64,000 nucleotides of DNA, from positions 1 through 64,000 of the forward strand of contig NZ_ANAY01000013.1 of assembly GCF_000340965.1 (NCBI RefSeq), written 5' to 3'. The DNA is from Nocardiopsis kunsanensis DSM 44524 (GTDB lineage Bacteria; Actinomycetota; Actinomycetes; Streptosporangiales; Streptosporangiaceae). The stretch's first letter is position 1. Each line of letters starts with the position of its first letter. The notes under the pieces were generated by a model. It saw nothing but the letters and a program-made list of their open reading frames with translations, ran no database searches and had not been told where the DNA came from. The translations under genes were made by a program, and so were the position numbers. Below are positions 44,002 through 52,927 of the stretch, piece after piece.

Positions 44002-44946
44002 TCACTTGCGCTTGTTGATCTCCTCGGTCAGCTGCGGGGCGACCGTGTGCAGGTCACCCACGACACCGAAGTCGGCCAGCTCGAAGATCGGCGCCTCGGG
44101 GTCCTTGTTGACCGCGATGATGTTCTTCGCGGTCTGCATGCCGGCGCGGTGCTGGATCGCACCGGAGATGCCGAGCGCGATGTACAGGTTCGGGCTGACC
44201 GTCTTACCGGTCTGGCCGACCTGGAACTGGTTCGGGTACCAGCCCGAGTCGACGACGGCGCGGGAAGCACCGACGGCGGCACCGAGGCTGTCCGCCAGCC
44301 CCTCCACGACGCCGAACTTGCCCTCACCGACACCACGGCCGCCGGAGACGACCACCGCGGCCTCGGTGAGCTCGGGGCGCTCGCCCTGCTCGACGACGAC
44401 ACGCTCGACGACCTTGGCGCCCTTGGCGGCGTCGGAGATGTCGACGGAGACGGACTCCTCGGCCGCGGCGCCGGAGACGGGCTCCGGGACCACCGAGTTC
44501 GGGCGGACCGCGACGACCGGGACACCGGACTTGACGCGGGCGTGCGTGACGGTGGCACCACCGAAGATGCTGTGCTCGGCGACGAGCTCGGCGCTGACGT
44601 CGACGACGTCGGTCAGCACGCCGGAGCCCAGCTTCACAGCGGTGCGGCCGGCGATCTCCTTGTTGCCGTTGGTGGCGGAGACCAGGATCGCGGCGGCACC
44701 CTTGTCCTGGGCGAGCTTCGCGAGCAGCTCGGCGGTGGGAGCGACGACGTAGTCGTTCAGCTCCGCCGGAGCCACGTAGACCTTTTCGGCACCGAACTCG
44801 GCCAGATCGGCCTTGCCCTTCTCCGCGCCGTCACCGACCCACACCGCAGCGGGCTCGCCGATGCGGCGGGCAGCGGTGAGCAGCTCGGTCGTGACCTTCT
44901 TGACCTCTCCGTCGACGTGGTCGACGAGGACGAGGACCTCAGCCAT
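44002..44946 (-). CDS. etfA: Electron transfer flavoprotein alpha subunit
   Basis: The product is 314 aa, starting at ATG 44946 (MAEVLVLVDH). The C-terminal FAD-binding domain is unmistakable: VSGGRGVGEGKFG, DSGWYPNQFQVGQTGKTV, LYIALGISGAIQH and the final FELADFGVVGDL. With EtfB it carries electrons from acyl-CoA dehydrogenases to ETF-quinone oxidoreductase. It lies 35 bp downstream of etfB. Confidence 0.97.
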   Translation of the reverse strand: MAEVLVLVDHVDGEVKKVTTELLTAARRIGEPAAVWVGDGAEKGKADLAEFGAEKVYVAPAELNDYVVAPTAELLAKLAQDKGAAAILVSATNGNKEIAGRTAVKLGSGVLTDVVDVSAELVAEHSIFGGATVTHARVKSGVPVVAVRPNSVVPEPVSGAAAEESVSVDISDAAKGAKVVERVVVEQGERPELTEAAVVVSGGRGVGEGKFGVVEGLADSLGAAVGASRAVVDSGWYPNQFQVGQTGKTVSPNLYIALGISGAIQHRAGMQTAKNIIAVNKDPEAPIFELADFGVVGDLHTVAPQLTEEINKRK

Positions 44947-44981
44947 AATCCTTGAACCCTTCCTTGCGTCTCTCGCCGGAC

Positions 44982-45761
44982 CTACACGAACTTCTTCTCG
45001 GCGAGGAAGTCGGCGGCCTTGCTGCCGCCGTCGCCCTCGTCCTTGACGATCGTGCCCGCGGCGCGCGGCGGCGCAGCGGCGAAGTCCACGGTCTCGGTGG
45101 TGGCGTTGGCCAGGCCGATCTTCTCGGCCTCGATGCCGAGGTCCGCGGCGGTCTTCTCCTCCATCGGCTTCTTCTTCGCCTGCATGATGAGCTTGAAGGA
45201 GGGGTAGCGCGGCTCGTTGATCTTCTCCACGACGGAGACGACGGCCGGCAGCTGCGCCTCGACGACGTCGTGGCCGTAGTCGGTCTGGCGCTGCACCTTG
45301 ATGGCGCTGCCGTCGACGTCGACCTTGCCCGCGAGGGTGAGCTGCGGGACGCCGAGGTACTCGGCGAGTGCGGCACCGAGCACACCGGTACGGGCGTCGG
45401 TGGACTCCGAGCCGAGGACGACGACGTCGTACTCGATGCTGCCCAGGGCCTTGGAGAGGGCGTAGGCGGTCTGCAGGGCGTCGGAGCCGTGCAGCGCTTC
45501 GTCCTTGACCCAGACGGCCTTGTCCGCGCCCATGGACAGGGCCTTGCGGATGGTGTCCTTGGCCTTGTCCGGACCCATCGTCAGGACGGTGACCTCGCCG
45601 CCGTGCTTCTCCTTGAGCTGGAGCGCCTCTTCGACGGCGTACTCGTCCAGCTCGTTGATGACACCGTCGGACGCTGCGCGGTCGAGCGTGTTGTCCTCTT
45701 CGTTCAGCTTCCGCTCGGTCGCCGTGTCCGGGACCTGCTTGACCAATACGACAATATTCAT
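44982..45761 (-). CDS. etfB: Electron transfer flavoprotein beta subunit
   Basis: The product is 259 aa. ATG 45761 (MNIVVLVKQVPDT) matches the universal ETF-beta start; a 10-residue longer frame is unlikely. The AMP-binding fold shows the TMGPDKAKDTIRKALSMGADKAVW block and the ETF-beta signature around VVSVVEKINEPRYPSF. First gene of the etfBA operon. Confidence 0.97.
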   Translation of the reverse strand: MNIVVLVKQVPDTATERKLNEEDNTLDRAASDGVINELDEYAVEEALQLKEKHGGEVTVLTMGPDKAKDTIRKALSMGADKAVWVKDEALHGSDALQTAYALSKALGSIEYDVVVLGSESTDARTGVLGAALAEYLGVPQLTLAGKVDVDGSAIKVQRQTDYGHDVVEAQLPAVVSVVEKINEPRYPSFKLIMQAKKKPMEEKTAADLGIEAEKIGLANATTETVDFAAAPPRAAGTIVKDEGDGGSKAADFLAEKKFV

Positions 45762-46199
45762 GGCCGGTGGCCGACCTCCCTGCACTCCCATGATCCGCCG
45801 TCCGGCGGACGGACGCTGGCGCGCCCCGTACTGCCAACAATGCCGAATGCCGTTCGGTCATCCGACGGCGGGGCCGGTATTCACGTCAATGCCGGTCCCG
45901 CGGTGTGCTCCAGCCGTATGTTACTGGCTAGTAGCCAGGAGACCAAGCCATGGCCCCCAGTAATACTTAGGAAACCCTAACCAGAGCGGGTCCACAGGAT
46001 GCCAGAGGACCGCGACGGCTCGGCCGCACGGCCCTCGCGAACCGGACACCACTCCTTACGGCACCACGAATCAGCCTAGCCCGGGCTGTCCCGGGCGCAT
46101 CGGTACATCCACCTGCCGAACCCTCCGCAAGTGGCACAGCACACACGAGGGCCCGGCCGGACGCCGTGCGTCCGGCCGGGCCTCCTACGTGCGCGCGGA
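45762..46199. promoter_or_regulatory. Region upstream of etfB with a CTGGCTA/TAGCCAG palindrome
   Basis: This 438-bp gap holds the etfB promoter (minus strand) and, at its other end, the kinase terminator. CTGGCTA-g-TAGCCAG at 45924-45938, preceded by TTA, is a perfect 7-bp inverted repeat about 165 bp upstream of etfB. It is a candidate operator, perhaps for a TetR-type fatty-acid regulator. No gene is visible. Confidence 0.5.
46148..46180 (-). terminator. Terminator after the Ser/Thr kinase gene
   Basis: GGCCCGGCCGGACGC and GCGTCCGGCCGGGCC pair perfectly over 15 bp with a CGT loop, 20 bp past the kinase stop. Confidence 0.88.
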
Positions 46200-48536
46200 T
46201 CAGGAGAACCAGTCCGAAGGACCGCCGAAGGGCACCCAGTCGGGCGCCGAACCCAGACCCACCGACAGGATCAACATCGTGAGCAGGCAGATGCCCACGA
46301 TCACCCCGATGTAGAGGTAGATGTTCTGGAAGCGCACCCGCTCCACCAGCCACACCGCCTGGTGCCGGGCCTCGCGGCCGCTGGGCATGATGTAACCGAG
46401 CAGCACCATGACGAAGATCGCGAACCCGCCGGTGTAGTTCGCGCCCTCGCCCCCGGTCTCGACGAAGGCCGAGTAGACCATGCCGACGAGGACGCCGCCG
46501 AGCAGATAGATCACACCGAACCCGGCCGTGCGCACGATCATCCTGCCCAGCGCCCACGGGAAACTCAGCACGACCATCATCGTGTCGGAGTTGCTGGGGC
46601 CGCGCCGCTGCAGGCGCCGTGCGTGCTCGGCCTTGACCACGTCCAGGGCGGACAGGCCGGCGAGGATCAGCACGCCCAGCAGCAGACCGAACCACGGGAA
46701 CCACAGGGACACGCCCGCGAGCATGAACATGACCGGCACGAGCACCAACGGGTGCATCCGCCGGGCCTCGTACTCCTCGTACTCGTCGTCGTAGTACTCC
46801 TCGGACCCGTCCTCGTCGGCGCCACCCCGGAAGTAGTCGCCGAGACGGTCGTTGCTGCCCCTGCGGAACCGGCCCAGCAGACCGCTGTTGCCCTCCTGGT
46901 AGTCCTCCTCGCCGAACTCCTGCGTCTGGTGCGAACGCCCGTTCCCCACCGGGGTGAGGATGTCGCGGAAGTCCTCCGGACGCAGCGTCGAGTTGAAGAA
47001 CTGGGTCTGGGGCGCATCGTTCGAGGGTTCCTGCGGCGGCGCCGGAGGCGGCCCCTGTTCCGAACGGTCCGCGGGCATCATCATCGTGCCCTGCTGGTCC
47101 TCCGCGCCCGGGACCTGACCCGGGTCCACACGCATGGTGCCCTGCGGACCGCTCTGCTCCGCGGCCTGTGAGGGATCGATACGCATGGTGCCCTGCGGGT
47201 CCGCCCGGGGGTCCTGCGGCGCGATGCGCTCGGTGCCCTGGGCCCCGCGCAGGTCGTCGGTGGACTCGTCGTCGGGGTCCCACCCGCCGGACGCGGCCTG
47301 GTTGAGGTCGTCGGTGGACTCGTCGTCGGGGTCCAGTCCACCCGAGGCAGCCTGGTGCAGCTCACCCGTGGGCTGCTCTGCACCCCGTCCGGTGGTCGGA
47401 CGGTGCGACTGCTGGGCACCGCTGCCCCACCCCGCCGAGGCGGCGTGCGAGGTCTGCGGGGCCGACGGTGAGGCCCAGGCGCTCTGGGTCGGGTTGGCGC
47501 CGCTGCTGGTGTGCGGCGGCCCCCAGCCCTGGCTCCCACCGGCCTGGTTGGCCAGGTAGGCGCCGGCCGCACCCCCGGCCACCGCGCCCCCTGCCGCGGC
47601 AGCGGCGGAACCGCCCCCGCCACCGGAGGCCGGCGGCTCCTGCTGCTGCCCCTGCACGGTGTGGTTACCGGTGAGCCCCGTGGGGGTGCCCGGGTCCTCG
47701 GTCCAGGGGAGGTCGAGGTTGAGCCGGCTGGTCTCCAGGACGAGCTCGGCAGCGCTGGGCCGGTTCCCCATCTCCCGTGCCACGGCGCGGTTGACGATCG
47801 GACGCAGCGCATCGTGCATACCGTCCATGTCGATCTCGCCGTTGAGGATGCGGAAGAAGATGACCTCGAAGGATCCGGCTCCGTAGGGCGGACGCCCCGT
47901 CGATGCGAAGGCCACAGTGCCGCCCCAGGCGTGCACGTCGGTGGCCGGGCCGAGGTCGGTGCCCTCGATGACCTCCGGCGAGAGGTAACTGGGCGTACCG
48001 ACGAAGGTGCCGGTCTGGGTGAGCTTGGCGCCGTCGACCGCGTGGGCGATACCGAAGTCGATGACGATCGGTTCGCCGTTGGAGATGATGACGTTGCCGG
48101 GCTTGAGGTCCCGGTGGATCACGTCCACGGCGTGGATGTCCTTGATCGCCCGGGCCATACCGGTCACGAAACGGGTCAGCGCACGCCCGCGCAGCGGACC
48201 GTGGTCCGTCACGGTCGAGTCCAGGGTCGGCCCGGGGATGTACTCGGTGATCACCCACGGCAGCTCGGCCTGGGTGTCGGCCTCGATCACCTCGGCCACG
48301 TTCGGGCTCTGCACGCGCCGCATCGTCTCGACCTCGCGCGCCAGCCGGGCACGCGCGATCTCGTCCCCCGCCACCTCGGGCTTGAGGACCTTCACCGCCA
48401 CGAACTGGTTGGTCCGGGGATCCTCGGCCTGGTACACCACTCCCATACCGCCCTGCCCGATACGGCGGCGGATGGTGTAGTGGCCGATGCGCTCCGGCAG
48501 CTCCTCGCCCGTGGGGAAACCTGCCGATATTGACAT
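46200..48536 (-). CDS. Membrane Ser/Thr protein kinase (PknB-like catalytic domain, no PASTA)
   Basis: The product is 778 aa. The catalytic domain (residues 20-280) is complete: GQGGMG loop (27-32), Lys49, HRDLKPGN (141-148), DFG (160-162) and the activation-loop end GTPSYLSPE (180-188). A disordered central region (300-560) is Gly/Ala/Ser/Gln-rich. It contains a duplicated acidic unit (QAASGGxDPDDESTDDL) and three evenly spaced copies of QGTMR(I/V)DP or QGTMMMP, possible phospho-Thr docking sites. The C-terminal ~190 residues have about five membrane helices, so the kinase faces the cytosol. There is no extracellular sensor domain. The gene is monocistronic with its own terminator. Confidence 0.92.
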   Translation of the reverse strand: MSISAGFPTGEELPERIGHYTIRRRIGQGGMGVVYQAEDPRTNQFVAVKVLKPEVAGDEIARARLAREVETMRRVQSPNVAEVIEADTQAELPWVITEYIPGPTLDSTVTDHGPLRGRALTRFVTGMARAIKDIHAVDVIHRDLKPGNVIISNGEPIVIDFGIAHAVDGAKLTQTGTFVGTPSYLSPEVIEGTDLGPATDVHAWGGTVAFASTGRPPYGAGSFEVIFFRILNGEIDMDGMHDALRPIVNRAVAREMGNRPSAAELVLETSRLNLDLPWTEDPGTPTGLTGNHTVQGQQQEPPASGGGGGSAAAAAGGAVAGGAAGAYLANQAGGSQGWGPPHTSSGANPTQSAWASPSAPQTSHAASAGWGSGAQQSHRPTTGRGAEQPTGELHQAASGGLDPDDESTDDLNQAASGGWDPDDESTDDLRGAQGTERIAPQDPRADPQGTMRIDPSQAAEQSGPQGTMRVDPGQVPGAEDQQGTMMMPADRSEQGPPPAPPQEPSNDAPQTQFFNSTLRPEDFRDILTPVGNGRSHQTQEFGEEDYQEGNSGLLGRFRRGSNDRLGDYFRGGADEDGSEEYYDDEYEEYEARRMHPLVLVPVMFMLAGVSLWFPWFGLLLGVLILAGLSALDVVKAEHARRLQRRGPSNSDTMMVVLSFPWALGRMIVRTAGFGVIYLLGGVLVGMVYSAFVETGGEGANYTGGFAIFVMVLLGYIMPSGREARHQAVWLVERVRFQNIYLYIGVIVGICLLTMLILSVGLGSAPDWVPFGGPSDWFS

Positions 48537-48859
48537 CGAGAATTCATCCCCTCAAAAGACCGCATACCACCGCGTCCAGCTTATCGGCCGGGGGATGGGT
48601 CAACATTGGCTTCGTGTGGCCCGTCGTGTGCCCGCATGACTCGTTGTGTGTGTGCCGCCGGGGTTCGGGGGTCCGGGCAGCCTGTCCGCGTGGGCCGACC
48701 ACCACGAGTATGACGGAAAAATCGGTGTGGCGGTTCCCACCGACGGTACCGCGCGGGCGCGGGGTTGCGGGACCGGAGGAAGGGGGAACCGGCGCCGATG
48801 ACCGTTTGCGGCCACCGGCGCCGGCCCCCGCATCGGGGCCGGACGGGTTCCGTTCCCGG
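48537..48859. promoter_or_regulatory. Region upstream of the kinase gene
   Basis: This 323-bp gap is without a gene. Near the kinase start the minus strand has TTGACC (about 48602-48597) as a possible -35. At the far end CCGGCCCC/GGGGCCGG (48821-48842) is an 8-bp hairpin that probably terminates the enoyl-CoA hydratase transcript. Confidence 0.5.
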
Positions 48860-49666
48860 TCAGCGGCCCTCGAACCGCGCCTTTCCGGGTCCCTCCTCGA
48901 CAAAACTACGCATCCCGGTCTTCTGATCCTCGGTGGCGAAGAGAGAGGCGAATTGCATCCTCTCGATCTCCAGACCCGTGGACAGCTCGGTCTCCAGTCC
49001 GCGGTCGACGGACTCCTTCGCGGCCGCCAGTGCGACGGCCGGCCCCTGGGCGAGCGGGGCGACCTTGGCGACGGCGGCGGCGTAGACCTCCTCGTCGGCC
49101 ACGACCTCGTCGACCAGACCGATCTCACGGGCCTCGTCCGCACGCACGTGCCGGCCGGTGAAGAGCAGGTCCTTGGCGCGGGCCGGACCGATCAGGCGCG
49201 GCAAGCGCTGGGTGCCCCCGGCACCGGGGATGACACCGAGTTGGATCTCGGGCACACCCAGCTTGGCCTTGGTACCGGCGACCCGGAAGTCGGCGGACAG
49301 GGCCAGCTCCAGCCCGCCGCCGAGCGCGTACCCGGTCACGGCGGCCACGACCGGCTTGGGGATGCGTTCCACGGCGTTGAGCGCCTCCTGCAGGTCCCGG
49401 GAGTATTCGCGCATCTGCACCGCCGTACGGTCGCCCATCTCCTTGATGTCGGCACCGGCGACGAAGACGCGTTCACCCCCGTAGACGACCACGGCCCGGA
49501 CCGCGTCGTCGCCGGAGACCTGCGCGGCCGCCTCGGCGATCTCCGCCGTCAGGGCGGCGTTGAGGGCGTTGACCTTGGGGCGGTCCAACCGGATGACGGC
49601 CACCCCCGGGTTGTCGGGGTCGGTCTCCACGCGTACGAACTCGGCCACGCTCTTCACCTTCTCCAC
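48860..49666 (-). CDS. Enoyl-CoA hydratase/isomerase family protein
   Basis: The product is 268 aa. GTG 49666 has AAGGGA 8 nt upstream. The crotonase fold is shown by the oxyanion-hole segments VAGADIKEM and [16 protein letters not shown]. Catalytic Glu candidates lie in [19 protein letters not shown]. It would hydrate 2-enoyl-CoA in beta-oxidation, together with the nearby ETF. It starts 28 bp after ykoC, so it may be read from the same transcript. Confidence 0.92.
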   Translation of the reverse strand: MEKVKSVAEFVRVETDPDNPGVAVIRLDRPKVNALNAALTAEIAEAAAQVSGDDAVRAVVVYGGERVFVAGADIKEMGDRTAVQMREYSRDLQEALNAVERIPKPVVAAVTGYALGGGLELALSADFRVAGTKAKLGVPEIQLGVIPGAGGTQRLPRLIGPARAKDLLFTGRHVRADEAREIGLVDEVVADEEVYAAAVAKVAPLAQGPAVALAAAKESVDRGLETELSTGLEIERMQFASLFATEDQKTGMRSFVEEGPGKARFEGR

Positions 49667-49693
49667 GTCGATGTCCCTTGTCGGAACTGCATA

Positions 49694-50476
49694 TCAAGCC
49701 GTTCCGGTCCAGAGCAGTACCAGGGTGCCTGTGCTGCAGGAGACCCCGTAGGCGCACAGGAGCAGTACGGGCGCGGCGGCCAGGAGAAGGGTGTCCCTCC
49801 GCCCCCACCGGCTGCGGCGCGCACGGGAGCGCGGTCCGGTACCGAAGGCGCGCGCGTCCATGGCGGTGGCGAGCAGGGTCCCGGTGCGGACGGAACGCAC
49901 GAGCAGGGAGAACAGCCGTCCGAAGAACAACCTGACCGCCCGGACGGGGTTGCCCCTGGCCGCCAGGCCACGGGCCCTCCGGGCGAGGGTGATGGTGCGC
50001 CACTGGTGAGCGAGCAGCGGCACCAGGCGCAGGGCGGCCAGCACCCCCATGGCGGGGCGTTCGGGCACCTTCAGACGCTGCACGAGCCCGTCGGAGAGGT
50101 CGGTGGGGTCACTGCTGACCGCGGCGAGCAGTCCGGGCAGGGCGATGGCGAGGACCCGCACGGCCGCGCCGAGGGCGCCCTCGGCCCCCTGATCGCCGTA
50201 GAGGAGGTTGACCAGCAGGGTCGAACCGCCCATGAGCAGGAAGGGCAGGCCGAGTACGAGCAGGGTGCGCCGGTCCGTGCCGCTGAAGGGCACCAGAGCA
50301 GCGGTGCCCGCGAGCACGACCCCGCCGGTGACGGGGTCGGCCGAGGGGACCAGACCGAGGGCGAGGATCAGCGCCGCCAGGAGTTTGGCGGCGGGGTTGA
50401 ACCGGGACAGCCAGTGGCGGAGGCCTGCGTCCTCGGGCACGTCCATGGTCAGGGTGTCGCCGCTACCGGCACTCAT
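49694..50476 (-). CDS. ykoC: ECF transporter transmembrane (T) component, YkoC-like
   Basis: The product is 260 aa. ATG 50476 overlaps the end of the ATPase gene. It has five to six membrane helices and the coupling helices with conserved Ala-Arg-Gly motifs (TLARRARGLAARG and TAMDARAFGTG) that contact the two ATPase domains. It forms the energy-coupling module with YkoD and binds the substrate component YkoE. Confidence 0.9.
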   Translation of the reverse strand: MSAGSGDTLTMDVPEDAGLRHWLSRFNPAAKLLAALILALGLVPSADPVTGGVVLAGTAALVPFSGTDRRTLLVLGLPFLLMGGSTLLVNLLYGDQGAEGALGAAVRVLAIALPGLLAAVSSDPTDLSDGLVQRLKVPERPAMGVLAALRLVPLLAHQWRTITLARRARGLAARGNPVRAVRLFFGRLFSLLVRSVRTGTLLATAMDARAFGTGPRSRARRSRWGRRDTLLLAAAPVLLLCAYGVSCSTGTLVLLWTGTA

Positions 50477-51978
50477 GTGGTCCGCCCCTCGTCGACGTGC
50501 ACGCCTGCCCCGCCGACCCGGACCCGGACGTCGGTGAACCGGTGTTGCAGGAGGGGGTCGTGGGTGGCCATGAGCACCGCGCTGCCGCCGGCCCGCAGAG
50601 CAGCGAGCAGGTCCACCAGTTCGCGCCAGGTTCGGGTGTCCTGGCCGAAGGTGGGTTCGTCCAGGGCCAGAACGCACGGGGCGTTCGCGGGCCCGGAACC
50701 GAGCGCGGTGGCCACCGACAGCCGCCGTTTCTCCCCTCCGGAGAGTGTGTAGGGGTGCACGTCGGCCAGGTGCTCCAGGCGCAGGCGCTGCAGGAGCTCG
50801 TCGACGCCGGCCCCGACCCGTGCCGGCGGCAGCCCGGAGACACGCGGCCCGAGCGCGAGCTCCTCACGCACGCTGGCGGTGACGAACTGGTCCTCGGCGT
50901 GTTGGAAGACAGTACCCACGTTCCGGGCCAGCCTGCGTGCGGGCCAGCGGTACAGAGGACGCCGGTCGGCCTCTGCCAGGGGCCCGCGCGGCACGACGGC
51001 TCCGCGGTGGGGACGGTCGAGCCCGGCCAGCAGGGTCAGCAGGGTGGACTTGCCCGAACCGTTGGCTCCGACCAGGGCGGTGGCCGTGCCGGAGCGGGCC
51101 TCCAGGTGCACGTCCTCCAGGACGGTCCTGCGACCGTCGCCGCGCATACCCAGACCGCCGGGGGTCCGCGCGCTCACCCCCTCGGCCGCCAGAACGGGGG
51201 CACCGCCCGGGGCAGGAGCGACGGACGGTTCCGGTTCGCGTCCCGGGACCCACACTCCGCGCTCGGCCAGTTCGGCGCCGTGCCGGTCGAAGATCCGCGC
51301 GGGCGGGCCATCCGCGACGACGCCTCCGCCGGGTTCGAGCACGACGACGCGGTCGACCAGGTCGACGACCTCGGCGACCCGGTGCTCGACCAGCACCAGG
51401 GTCGCCTCCGTCTCGGCCGACAACCGTTGCAGGACACCGCGGACGAGGGCGGCGCCCTCGGGGTCGAGGTTGGCGGTGGGTTCGTCCAGGAGCAGGAGCC
51501 GGGGCCGCATTGCCATCGCCCCGGCCACGACCAGGCGTTGTTTCTCCCCGCCGGAGAGCGCGCCGGTGGAGCGCCGGTGGTCGTAAGGGAATCCGACCGC
51601 GTTCAGGGCACGGGCGACCCGGGGCCAGATCCGGTCGGGGTCCACGCCGAGGTTCTCCGGGCCGAAGGCCACGTCGTCCCCGGCCCGGGCCATGACCAGC
51701 TGCGAGTCCGGGTCCTGGCTGACCAGCCCCACCGTGCCACGCCGGCGGTCGGCCGGACGGCCCTCGACCAGCAGGGTGCCTTCCTGTTCACCGCTGATGG
51801 CCCCGTCGGGCCCGGTGAGCCCGGCCAGGGCGTGCAGCAGGGTCGATTTTCCGGCGCCGGACGCGCCCAGCAGCAGGACCCGCTCACCCGCGTCGATACG
51901 CAGGTCCACACCTCTCAGTGCGTACTCGGACCGGCCCGCGTGGCGCCACCCCCAACCGGACAGGCGGACGTCGGCCAA
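50473..51978 (-). CDS. ykoD: ECF transporter double ATPase, YkoD-like
   Basis: The product is 501 aa. TTG 51978 is proposed (AAGGA 7 nt upstream, directly after the ykoE stop). Two complete ABC domains are fused. The first has GASGAGKST, SGGEKQRL and LLLLDEPTANLD; the second has GANGSGKST, SGGEKRRL and LALDEPTFGQD. Both sites look catalytically intact. The arrangement is that of the YkoD-type energising subunit of the hydroxymethylpyrimidine/thiamin precursor transporter. Confidence 0.92.
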   Translation of the reverse strand: MADVRLSGWGWRHAGRSEYALRGVDLRIDAGERVLLLGASGAGKSTLLHALAGLTGPDGAISGEQEGTLLVEGRPADRRRGTVGLVSQDPDSQLVMARAGDDVAFGPENLGVDPDRIWPRVARALNAVGFPYDHRRSTGALSGGEKQRLVVAGAMAMRPRLLLLDEPTANLDPEGAALVRGVLQRLSAETEATLVLVEHRVAEVVDLVDRVVVLEPGGGVVADGPPARIFDRHGAELAERGVWVPGREPEPSVAPAPGGAPVLAAEGVSARTPGGLGMRGDGRRTVLEDVHLEARSGTATALVGANGSGKSTLLTLLAGLDRPHRGAVVPRGPLAEADRRPLYRWPARRLARNVGTVFQHAEDQFVTASVREELALGPRVSGLPPARVGAGVDELLQRLRLEHLADVHPYTLSGGEKRRLSVATALGSGPANAPCVLALDEPTFGQDTRTWRELVDLLAALRAGGSAVLMATHDPLLQHRFTDVRVRVGGAGVHVDEGRTT

Positions 51979-51980
51979 GG

Positions 51981-52589
51981 TCAGTCCTTCGCCGACGCGA
52001 ACGGGGTCAGCGCCCCGGCCCGGGCCAGGGACGTGGTCAGCAGGCGCGCGCCCGTGCCGGCGATGAGCGCGGAGCTGAGCACCACGAGAGCGCCGTAGAT
52101 CAGGTTGTGGGACAGCGGCCAGGCAACGTAGTACATCACCGCGTCCTGTACCGCGGGCGAGAGCCCTGCGACAGCGCCGGCGAGGACGGCGACCCCCATG
52201 GTCCAACGGCGGTAACGCGTGGCCAGGAAGACCAATTCGGGCAGCAGGCCCTGCGCCAGGCCCTGGAGCAGCACCATGACGCCCCATTGTGTGCCCAGGA
52301 CCATCGAGACGGCGGCGGCCGCCAGGGAGGTCAGTACGGCGGCGCCGGGCTTACGGATGACAAAACCGCCCAGCACACCCGCGAGCAGCCAGACGCCGTA
52401 GAAGACGGCCTGGGCCGGCGGGAAGAGGGCGAAGAGCGGGTCGGTGGCCGACCAGACCAGGCCCCAGAGCCAGAAAACCACGCCCATGGCGGCGCCGATG
52501 ACGGCACCCACCACGATGTCCACGGTGCGCCAGGACCGGGCCGCGGTGAGCACACTCGGATGTGTCCGCGAACGGCTTTCGGTGTCCAT
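51981..52589 (-). CDS. ykoE: ECF substrate-binding (S) component, YkoE-like (thiamin precursor)
   Basis: The product is 202 aa. ATG 52589 has AGGAG 11 nt upstream, just after a potential masking stem. It has about six membrane helices with a Trp/Ala-rich N-terminal segment typical of YkoE (VVGAVIGAAMGVVFWLWG). The thiamin-pyrimidine specificity is supported by the TPP riboswitch directly upstream and by the ykoD-ykoC partners downstream. Confidence 0.9.
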   Translation of the reverse strand: MDTESRSRTHPSVLTAARSWRTVDIVVGAVIGAAMGVVFWLWGLVWSATDPLFALFPPAQAVFYGVWLLAGVLGGFVIRKPGAAVLTSLAAAAVSMVLGTQWGVMVLLQGLAQGLLPELVFLATRYRRWTMGVAVLAGAVAGLSPAVQDAVMYYVAWPLSHNLIYGALVVLSSALIAGTGARLLTTSLARAGALTPFASAKD

Positions 52590-52681
52590 ACGGATCGGTC
52601 TCCTCTCGTCTATGGCGACGAGGGGTGGCCGCAGCTACCACGGCCGAGAGCGTTCCCGGTGCTTCGGGAACGGTTCCCACG

Positions 52682-52799
52682 ACTTCCTTCGCCGGCATGA
52701 TCCGGATCAAGTGCAGGGCCTGTTCGGCTCGGCCGGACAGGCCCTAAGGGTCTGCGGCCGCCTCGACCGCACTCTCAGCGCTCTCGCGCTCCCCTGTCG
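52682..52799 (-). ncRNA. TPP riboswitch (THI element)
   Basis: On the minus strand the conserved THI-box elements appear in order: ACAGGGGAGC, GCTGAGAGTGCGG, CAGACCCTTAGGGCCTG, then CTTGATCCGGATCATGCCGGCG and GAAGGAAGT. The P3 arm is somewhat extended. Downstream, CTCGTC/GACGAG can form a stem next to the ykoE Shine-Dalgarno AGGAG, and CGTTCCCG/CGGGAACG forms another. Control of translation (or termination) by thiamin pyrophosphate is expected, so low thiamin would turn on ykoEDC. Confidence 0.95.
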
Positions 52800-52808
52800 G
52801 TTCTTCCC

Positions 52809-52814
52809 ATTATG
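52809..52814 (-). promoter_or_regulatory. -10 element of the ykoEDC operon
   Basis: CATAAT on the minus strand lies about 10 bp before the first riboswitch helix, well placed as a -10. No good -35 is visible. Confidence 0.5.
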
Positions 52815-52867
52815 GGCCATGAGGGCGGGATCCGGCGAGTGCCCGCCCCCATGTCCGGGCCGCACGC

Positions 52868-52910
52868 GGTGGAGTGGGCGTCCGGGCCGGGCCCGGGCAC
52901 CCCCTCCACC
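52868..52910 (-). terminator. Terminator after the penicillin-binding protein gene
   Basis: GGTGGAG and CTCCACC (52868-52874, 52904-52910) close a GC-rich stem about 20 bp after the stop codon of the penicillin-binding protein. Confidence 0.6.
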
Positions 52911-52927
52911 TGCGGTTCCGGTGTGGG

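Noticed and set aside
48602-48860. Protein frames in the gap between kinase and enoyl-CoA hydratase genes
   Set aside because: They are short, lack family features, and one is simply the antisense of the hydratase frame extended. Hairpin and promoter signals explain the region better.
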